Assembly (NCBI GenBank): GCA_007121575.1
Contig: SKKJ01000278.1
Location: forward strand, 1 to 11,478
Direction of reading: 5' to 3'
Length of the DNA stretch: 11,478 bases
DNA from: Natronomonas sp.
GTDB lineage: Archaea > Halobacteriota > Halobacteria > Halobacteriales > Haloarculaceae
Part shown: piece by piece, positions 6,401-11,478 of the stretch
Numbering within the stretch: position 1 is the stretch's first letter
How the letters are laid out: each line of letters opens with the position of its first letter
Translations under genes and position numbers: made by a program
The notes under the pieces: model-generated
What the model saw: only the letters and a program-made list of their open reading frames with translations
Databases searched by the model: none
What the model was told of the DNA's origin: nothing

Positions 6401-8341
6401 TCAGATCTCAGTGATACGGGGATATTCATCGGACAGCGCGGCGGCGTCCTCTGGGAGCAATGCGACGACGAGGTACTCGCTGAAACCCGCAAGATAATCG
6501 ATCAACGCGGCGATTCGTTCGGAGTCGATCGCCTCCAGCGAGTCGAGCAGCATGAACGGAACGGTTTCGTAGACCTCGTGGACGAGATATCCAGCCAACG
6601 CAAAAACCAATCCCGTGACTTCGCGCTCGCTCTCGCTGAGATGGTCGATCGTATCTTCGTATGTCGCCCCGGAATCCGTTTTCCTGACGATGTGAAGCTC
6701 GAAGACGGTTTTTTCGACCTTCCGTCGACCTTCGCGAACCTCGCGTTCGACGCGTTCGAGCCAGATCCGTTCGAGATTGCGGTATCCGAGGATGTCAAGG
6801 ACAGATTCCATGTGTTCGTTGAACTCGTCGATCGCCTCTCGTTCGATTCGGTCGATTCGCGTCCGGAGATCTTCGAGTTCTTCAGAGAGGTCTGCGCGAC
6901 GTGATTTGAGCTCCCGTTCGGTCTCCAAGCGCTCTTCGAGCGTTGTGAGTTCCGCTTCGACATCATCGAGTTCTCCCTCGACGCGGCCGAGCTCGTATTC
7001 GAGCTGATTCGCCGCTTTGTGGATATCGAGGATCTCCTGATAGCTGTCGTCCTCGAGCGATTCGATCTCGGTTTCTAACGACTCGATCTCGTCTTGGAGC
7101 GACGATCGTCTGTCAGTCAGTCGCTCGATCGTTTCGGTACCGCGTTCGAGTTCGGATTCGAGTTCGGATCGACGCCGTTCGAGTTGCTCGCGGCGACGTT
7201 GCTGTTGCCTGAGTGAATCGATTTCCGCAGTGAGTTCGTCGAGTTCGGTATCCAGTTCCGTGATCGTGCTCAGTTTGTCTTGACTGAGCTCTCGGAGCCG
7301 GGTCACAGTCGTTTCGATCTGCTCGTGTGGGACCTCGCTGCCGCAGGTCCAACAGGTGACGGTCTCGTCAGGAAGGAGTTCCTGTGTGACATCGTTATCG
7401 TCAGTATCATCGAGAACGTCGAGGAGGGCGGCGTCCTCTCCTTCGAGCATCTCTTGATTGAACCGAATGACGCTTTGGATTTCGTTAATTTCGGATTCGA
7501 GCGCTTGTTTCTGTCCGCGGAGTCGGTCGATCTGTGCTTCGAGTTCGTCGATGTCGCCGACCGGCGTCTCGGGAAGTTCTTCGAACTCCCGGTCGAGTTC
7601 TCGTTTCTGCGCGCGCGTCGATTCGAGGCTTTCGCGCTCGGTTTCGAGTTCGTACCGTATCTCCTCGAGCGTCGAGCGCTTCGAGCGGAGCGCGGCGAGT
7701 CGGTCTTCGAGCTCGGCCTTCTCTTCGCGTGTCTGTTCGATGTTCGCGTCCCGGGTTTCGAGTTCGGATTCCTTCTCGGCGAGCTCCGCCTTCGTGTCCT
7801 CGATCTCCGCTTTGAGTTCCGTTCGACGTGACTCGAGTTCCGGACGCCGATCCTTCAACTCGTCGAGCTCATCGAGCTCTCGATCGATCTCGGCTCGTTC
7901 ATCGAGGAGGCGATCGATCTCGGCTTGTATCTCGTCGGTATCGACCGGACGCATGATCAAGTCTCGGAGGTCACCGCCCGTTGCAACGGCACGGCGTGAC
8001 TCGTTCGATTCGAGAAGAAACGCGAAGAGATCAGCGAGCGTCGAATCGTCGAGATACGGCTCGCCCTCCGTCGCGATCGTCGCCCCGTTCCGATGTAGCG
8101 TTCGAGTGTACGTCTCCCCATCGAGTTCGAGCTCGATGGTGGCCGTGTCCGCATCACCTTTGACCGAGACGTTATCGCTTCCGAGCACCGCCATCGTCGC
8201 TTGAAGTAGCGAAGTTCGATTTGTCGCGTTTTCACCCGCCAAGATCGTCACACCGGGCGTGAACGCGACGGATGTGCTGTCGATCCCACCGATATTCCGG
8301 ACCGTCAGCTGTGTCTTTGCGACCGACTGTTCCGTACTCAT
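6401..8341 (-). CDS. sph3: Archaea-specific SMC-related protein (Sph3-like), Rad50-type coiled-coil ATPase
   Basis: This 646-residue protein is built like a short SMC/Rad50. It has an N-terminal ATP-binding lobe (about 1-130), a coiled coil (about 136-300), a central CWTC (C330, C333) resembling a zinc hook, a returning coiled coil (about 345-510), and a C-terminal lobe with the ABC signature LSESE (568-572) and Walker B FMLLDS (596-601). The P-loop reads GENATNRTS (36-44), so the usual G-K is N-R. The residue after the Walker B Asp is Ser, where the catalytic Glu would be. In Haloferax volcanii the gene paired with rdfA is sph3, involved in cell-shape control. The frame opens at 8452, but the ATG at 8341 has a TTATTTTT box 22-29 nt upstream and gives the family N-terminus. 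It is divergent from rdfA. The symbol rests on this pairing. Confidence 0.82.
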   Translation of the reverse strand: MSTEQSVAKTQLTVRNIGGIDSTSVAFTPGVTILAGENATNRTSLLQATMAVLGSDNVSVKGDADTATIELELDGETYTRTLHRNGATIATEGEPYLDDSTLADLFAFLLESNESRRAVATGGDLRDLIMRPVDTDEIQAEIDRLLDERAEIDRELDELDELKDRRPELESRRTELKAEIEDTKAELAEKESELETRDANIEQTREEKAELEDRLAALRSKRSTLEEIRYELETERESLESTRAQKRELDREFEELPETPVGDIDELEAQIDRLRGQKQALESEINEIQSVIRFNQEMLEGEDAALLDVLDDTDDNDVTQELLPDETVTCWTCGSEVPHEQIETTVTRLRELSQDKLSTITELDTELDELTAEIDSLRQQQRRREQLERRRSELESELERGTETIERLTDRRSSLQDEIESLETEIESLEDDSYQEILDIHKAANQLEYELGRVEGELDDVEAELTTLEERLETERELKSRRADLSEELEDLRTRIDRIEREAIDEFNEHMESVLDILGYRNLERIWLERVEREVREGRRKVEKTVFELHIVRKTDSGATYEDTIDHLSESEREVTGLVFALAGYLVHEVYETVPFMLLDSLEAIDSERIAALIDYLAGFSEYLVVALLPEDAAALSDEYPRITEI

Positions 8342-8362
8342 ACGCCGCGCTTCGATCCATCG

Positions 8363-8370
8363 AAAAATAA
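8363..8370 (-). promoter_or_regulatory. TATA-like box of the SMC-like gene
   Basis: On the minus strand TTATTTTT lies 22-29 nt before the ATG at 8341, consistent with a leaderless haloarchaeal transcript. It supports that start over the upstream in-frame ATGs at 8401 and 8452. Confidence 0.6.
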
Positions 8371-8440
8371 GTATACTGGAACCACGAGGGCCGTTCGTCA
8401 TATTTCCGGACGGAGTGCGAACAAAAAGGTGTTGAACAAA

Positions 8441-8448
8441 ACATACTA
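8441..8448 (+). promoter_or_regulatory. TATA-like box of rdfA
   Basis: ACATACTA lies 25-32 nt before the rdfA ATG at 8473, as expected for a leaderless start. The 8-mer CCGTTCGT follows at 8456-8463, in the same position as upstream of crtD and the SDR gene. A second copy lies at 8391-8398 in this 131-nt divergent region. Confidence 0.5.
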
Positions 8449-8472
8449 ACAACCGCCGTTCGTGGCACTACT

Positions 8473-9102
8473 ATGGGAGATGCAGAGGGTACCTCCGGTT
8501 CCGGTTCAAAGCGAGGACGGCGAAGTAAAGTCGCACGTCTCATAGACGAGTACGAACTGGAGTCGCTGGGAGCCGAACTAGAACGGCTCTGGACAGCCGA
8601 AGAAGACCGTCGGAGTCTTCGCGATCTCGCGGCGTATTTCAATCAACAACTGCTGCAGAGAGCGCTCGAAAACGCAGACGTTCGTCCGCTTGAGGGAGAG
8701 GTCGAAAACATCTATCGGCTGTTATCGACCGAAAGCAGCGGGGCAGACCAGACACGGATCCGGAGGCGGCTCCAGCGAGACGGCGTCGATATCGATTCGA
8801 TCGAGAACGATTTCGTCACGTACCAAGCGATCAGAACGTATCTGAAGAAACACCGCGGTGCCGAGTATACGCCCGACGAGACCGATCCGATCGAGCGCGA
8901 AATCACGAATATTCAACAGCTGCGTGGGCGCGTCGACTCCGTCACGGCGGGGAAGTTACGCCAGCTCGAAAAGACAGGTGACCTCGATCTCGGCACCTTT
9001 CGGACACTTGTTGACGTACGCGTAATCTGTGAAGATTGTAACACACAATTCGACGTGATCGAACTCCTCGAGCGCGGCCACTGCGACTGTTCGACCGAGT
9101 GA
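8473..9102 (+). CDS. rdfA: Rod-determining factor RdfA
   Basis: This 209-residue soluble protein matches the haloarchaeal RdfA family, which in Haloferax volcanii promotes the rod-shaped state of the cell. Recognised segments are a basic N-terminus GSKRGRRSKVARLIDEY (about 11-27), SLRDLAAYFNQQLL (48-61), a central PLEGEVENIYRLL (72-84), and RTYLKKHRGAEY (121-132). The C-terminus has two cysteine pairs, CEDC (186-189) and CDC (204-206), which could bind zinc. The SLRDLAAYFN stretch resembles a helix-turn-helix entry in DNA-binding proteins, so a regulatory role is possible but not shown. It is divergent from the SMC-like gene, the same pairing as in H. volcanii, with a TATA-like ACATACTA 25-32 nt upstream. 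No membrane segment or signal peptide is seen. Confidence 0.88.
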   Translation: MGDAEGTSGSGSKRGRRSKVARLIDEYELESLGAELERLWTAEEDRRSLRDLAAYFNQQLLQRALENADVRPLEGEVENIYRLLSTESSGADQTRIRRRLQRDGVDIDSIENDFVTYQAIRTYLKKHRGAEYTPDETDPIEREITNIQQLRGRVDSVTAGKLRQLEKTGDLDLGTFRTLVDVRVICEDCNTQFDVIELLERGHCDCSTE

Positions 9103-9366
9103 ACGACTGACGAGATTGAGGATCGACAGCGGGCGCATCGAAGACGAGATCTCCGTATTGAACGCCTCCAATTTCCTAACAAGAATAAACGTGTTAGCCG
9201 AACGTCCGTACATACCGGTCGAACCGTCGAAGGTCGAGCGAAGATATCGCGCGCCGATTGATGTTCAAAGCGGTACCGAGAACAGAAGAGCCAAGTTCCG
9301 AACGAGCGATACTCGCTCAACAGTGAGTCGAGATGCCATGACAGGAATAGTATCGGATCCTACGCA
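9103..9366. other. 264-nt intergenic region before the kinase gene
   Basis: This is the largest gap in the window. It holds the inverted repeat at 9176-9197 and a small GAGCG-ATACT-CGCTC hairpin at 9304-9318. There is no good TATA box 25-32 nt before the kinase ATG at 9367, so transcription may start near 9210 from the AT-rich centre of the inverted repeat and give a leader of about 150 nt. An open frame from a TTG at 9116 has non-haloarchaeal composition, and I do not call it a gene. Confidence 0.5.
9176..9197. promoter_or_regulatory. 22-bp inverted repeat, candidate operator
   Basis: CTAACA (9176-9181) and TGTTAG (9192-9197) form a perfect 6-bp inverted repeat around a 10-nt AT-rich spacer containing AAGAATAAAC-like sequence. 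The arm spacing, with arm centres 16 bp apart, suits a dimeric repressor, and the spacer could serve as a TATA box. It lies 170 nt upstream of the kinase start. Confidence 0.4.
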
Positions 9367-10800
9367 ATGACGACAGAGACCGAACGAGCAGGCGAGAGCG
9401 AAGACGTCCTCTTGGCGTTTTACGGGGACGATTTTACCGGCTCAACCGATGCCCTAGAGGGGCTCGCGGACAACGGTGTCAAGGCAGTTCTCTTCGTGGA
9501 GCCTCCGACGGCCGAAGAGCTATCGGCGTTCGATGACCTCGACGCGATCGGCGTTGCAGGTGCAAGCCGGTCGATGACGCCGGAAGAAATGAAAACAGAG
9601 CTCCGACCGATCTTCGAGTCATTCGCCGCGTTCGCTCCACCGATCGTACATTATAAGGTCTGTTCGACGTTCGATTCCGCACCCGATATCGGCAGTATCG
9701 GACGAGCGATCGATATCGGCCAATCGGTGTTCGAGTCACCGTTCGTTCCCGTCTCACAGGGAACGGAGGTACCGCTCGGTAGATACGTCGTCTTTTCGAA
9801 CCTCTTCGCGGTCGAAGACGGGGACACGTACCGAATCGACCGTCATCCGACGATGGCGGATCATCCCGTCACACCGATGCGTGAGGGGGACCTCCGTGTT
9901 CATCTCACAGAACAGACGGATCGATCGATCGGTAGGGTATCTGTTCGAGAACTCGCCACCGATGAAGCCGCTGGACGGGCGCTCTCAACCGTTTCCTCGG
10001 AAAACGAGATCGTTGTGTTCGACGCACTCGAGACGGACCACCTCGAGACGATCGGCCGGCTGTTGTGGCGGCGAGCGAGCGGTATGGCGGCCCCGCTTTT
10101 CACGGTTGGCTCCTCGGGGCTCGAACATCACTCGCTCGTCGCCGCGTGGGAAGAAGCCGGGTTGATCGATCGAAGCAGGCGGTTATACGAAAAACGCGAC
10201 GCGGTTGATCGAATCGCGGTCGTGTCGGGGAGCGCATCCCCGACGACCGCGAAACAGATCGAGTGGGCGAACGATCACGGATTCGAGACGATCCGGCTCG
10301 ATACTGAGCGGTTGATCGATCCAGACGCCGCCGAATCGGCTCGAAGTGACGCCGTTTCACAGGCGTGTGAGACGCTTGCGGACGGGGGGAGCGTCATCCT
10401 ATATTCGGCGAACGGACCGGACGATCCGACGATCGACGCGACGCGGGAGCGTTTCGAGAGATTGCAGGATGAAGAGACGTTCGAAACGGACGTGGGGCTC
10501 GAAACCCGACTCGGCCGTCAACAGGGGACTATCCTTCGTGAACTCATCGAGACGATGGCACTCGAACGGGTCTGTGTCGCCGGTGGAGATACGAGCAGCC
10601 ACGCGATTCCAGCCCTTGACGTCCGCGCGCTCGAAGCGATCGCACCGGTCGGACCGGGCGCGCCGCTGTGTCGGCTCTACTCGAGTAACTCGACGTTCGA
10701 CGGACTCGAAGTCGCACTCAAGGGCGGACAGATCGGCACGAGACACGAGGCTTCGGATTACTTCGGTGCCGTTCGTGACGGCGGAGTCGACAAAACGTAA
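9367..10800 (+). CDS. Four-carbon acid sugar kinase family protein (OtnK-like 3-oxo-tetronate kinase)
   Basis: This 477-residue cytoplasmic kinase is of the four-carbon acid sugar kinase (former DUF1537) family. The N-terminal substrate-binding domain begins with the signature YGDDFTGSTD (19-28) and has HYKVCSTFDSAPDIGSIGRA (95-114). The C-terminal nucleotide-binding domain shows VSGSASPTTAKQI (286-298), GGDTSSHA (406-413), GPGAPLCR (429-436) and LKGGQIG (451-457). Length is slightly above the usual 420-450, mainly through insertions in the middle. OtnK phosphorylates 3-oxo-tetronates (3-dehydro-tetronates) at C4; DtnK members act on D-threonate, so the exact substrate is open. The neighbouring class II aldolase, convergent with 5 nt between stops, fits the OtnK/OtnC pair. 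The ATG at 9367 is chosen because the signature follows after 18 residues, but its promoter is not obvious. Confidence 0.85.
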   Translation: MTTETERAGESEDVLLAFYGDDFTGSTDALEGLADNGVKAVLFVEPPTAEELSAFDDLDAIGVAGASRSMTPEEMKTELRPIFESFAAFAPPIVHYKVCSTFDSAPDIGSIGRAIDIGQSVFESPFVPVSQGTEVPLGRYVVFSNLFAVEDGDTYRIDRHPTMADHPVTPMREGDLRVHLTEQTDRSIGRVSVRELATDEAAGRALSTVSSENEIVVFDALETDHLETIGRLLWRRASGMAAPLFTVGSSGLEHHSLVAAWEEAGLIDRSRRLYEKRDAVDRIAVVSGSASPTTAKQIEWANDHGFETIRLDTERLIDPDAAESARSDAVSQACETLADGGSVILYSANGPDDPTIDATRERFERLQDEETFETDVGLETRLGRQQGTILRELIETMALERVCVAGGDTSSHAIPALDVRALEAIAPVGPGAPLCRLYSSNSTFDGLEVALKGGQIGTRHEASDYFGAVRDGGVDKT

Positions 10801-10805
10801 CGTCG

Positions 10806-11462
10806 CTATTTGCCCTTTTTTCGATACGAACCGAACATATCGATGAGGTACTCGAGATCTTCGTCGTCCATCACGACGGGGTCGCCGATCGCCGACGCCT
10901 GATAATGGATCTGTGCGACGAACTCCACCATCTCTGCGACCTCCATCGCATCGGAGCCGTCTTCACCGATCGCAATAACCCCGTGGTTTTGAAGCAAACA
11001 CGCGTTGTACTCATCGCCTAGCGCCTCAACAGCTAGTTCGCCCAGCGTCTCACTTCCCGGCGGCGCATAGCCAGCGACCGGGATTTCCGTACCGGCGTAC
11101 GCGATGAGATAATGCGATGCCGGGATCGGTTCGCCGAGACTGGCGAACGTGCTCGCATACGGCGAGTGACTGTGGACGATTCCGCCGATATCGTCGCGCG
11201 CTTGATAGATCATCGTATGCATCGGCGTCTCGTTCGACGGCGCGAGTTCGCCTTCGAGTTGATTGCCGTCGAGGTCGACGATCGGAACGATATCCGACGC
11301 CACGTCCTCATACGGGATCCCAGAGGGACTGACGGCCACTCGATCCCCCGTTCGTACGCTGACGTTGCCGCCGGATCCTTTCGTTAATCCGCTTTCGAGA
11401 AGCTCGCGACCGAGTTCGACGACGGACTCACGTTCCGCCTGCAACGTATCGGGTGTTGTCAT
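10806..11462 (-). CDS. Class II aldolase/adducin family protein (OtnC/FucA-like)
   Basis: This 218-residue zinc enzyme has the usual class II aldolase length. Visible are the phosphate-binding segments GSGGN (29-33) and SPSG (45-48), the catalytic acid E78 in SNETPMH, the zinc ligands H97 and H99 in VHSHSPYA, and H160 in LQNHGV. These match E73, H92, H94 and H155 of L-fuculose-1-phosphate aldolase. Family members cleave sugar phosphates to dihydroxyacetone phosphate and an aldehyde, or, as OtnC, decarboxylate 3-oxo-tetronate 4-phosphate to dihydroxyacetone phosphate. The adjacent OtnK-like kinase makes the second activity attractive, but the sequence alone does not decide it. Start is the ATG at 11462. 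The upstream region is cut by the window edge after 16 nt, so the promoter is not visible. The C-terminus ends GSYRKKGK. Confidence 0.85.
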   Translation of the reverse strand: MTTPDTLQAERESVVELGRELLESGLTKGSGGNVSVRTGDRVAVSPSGIPYEDVASDIVPIVDLDGNQLEGELAPSNETPMHTMIYQARDDIGGIVHSHSPYASTFASLGEPIPASHYLIAYAGTEIPVAGYAPPGSETLGELAVEALGDEYNACLLQNHGVIAIGEDGSDAMEVAEMVEFVAQIHYQASAIGDPVVMDDEDLEYLIDMFGSYRKKGK

Positions 11463-11478
11463 CGTGACAGACGGATCA

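Noticed and set aside
7458..8204. Ser/Arg-rich plus-strand open frame of 248 residues opposite the SMC-like gene
   Set aside because: Its Ser-rich composition is the antisense of the Glu/Arg/Leu-rich coiled coil. There is no promoter or family resemblance.
6401..8341. Many short GAG/CTC and TTCGAG-type repeats within the SMC-like gene
   Set aside because: They encode the Glu/Leu/Arg heptads of the coiled coil and need no other explanation; they are not a CRISPR or tandem array.
8342..8452. N-terminal extension of the SMC-like protein (starts at 8452 or 8401)
   Set aside because: It would run through the TATA-like box at 8363-8370 and add a non-acidic segment absent from the family.
9116..9370. 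84-residue frame between rdfA and the kinase gene
   Set aside because: It starts at TTG, has an Arg/Ser-rich composition without the acidic bias of the real proteins here, and has no recognisable motif.

Overview
The window looks like chromosomal DNA of a halophilic archaeon (class Halobacteria). The proteins are rich in Asp and Glu, starts fit leaderless transcripts with a TATA-like box about 25-32 nt upstream, and the gene families (bacterioruberin synthesis, archaea-specific SMC-related protein, RdfA) are haloarchaeal. I cannot name the genus. There are eleven CDS (one partial) packed closely on both strands. I see no tRNA, rRNA, CRISPR array, insertion sequence or integrase, and no gene-free stretch over 300 nt.

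Region 1 (1-4437) is a carotenoid locus. It opens with the 3' end of gcvH (glycine cleavage H protein) and its terminator. Then comes crtB (phytoene synthase, +), which converges on a minus-strand operon read crtD-lyeJ-cruF. Its genes overlap at their ends (4 nt, then 8 nt). CrtB makes phytoene. LyeJ adds C5 units to lycopene, CrtD introduces 3,4-double bonds and CruF hydrates the new ends. The expected product is the C50 pigment bacterioruberin. The phytoene desaturase steps are not encoded in this window.

Region 2 (4438-6371), read from a promoter region divergent to crtD, holds a short-chain dehydrogenase/reductase and an enolase-superfamily protein of unknown substrate. The latter keeps the metal ligands and catalytic lysines of the superfamily.

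Region 3 (6401-9102) is a divergent pair: an SMC-like coiled-coil protein with a central CxxC hook (sph3-like) and RdfA. The same pair is known from Haloferax volcanii as part of its rod/disk cell-shape machinery. The SMC-like protein has unusual ATP-site motifs. No ddfA-like gene is visible beside it.

Region 4 (9103-11478) is a convergent pair, a four-carbon acid sugar kinase (OtnK family) and a class II aldolase (OtnC/FucA family). Together they could convert a 3-oxo-tetronate through its 4-phosphate to a triose phosphate. A 22-bp inverted repeat in the 264-nt leader of the kinase is a candidate operator.

The best leads for new biology are the sph3/rdfA module with its altered ATPase motifs, the orphan enolase-like enzyme, a CCGTTCGT motif repeated at the same place upstream of several starts, and a perfect 16-bp palindrome at the crtB start.
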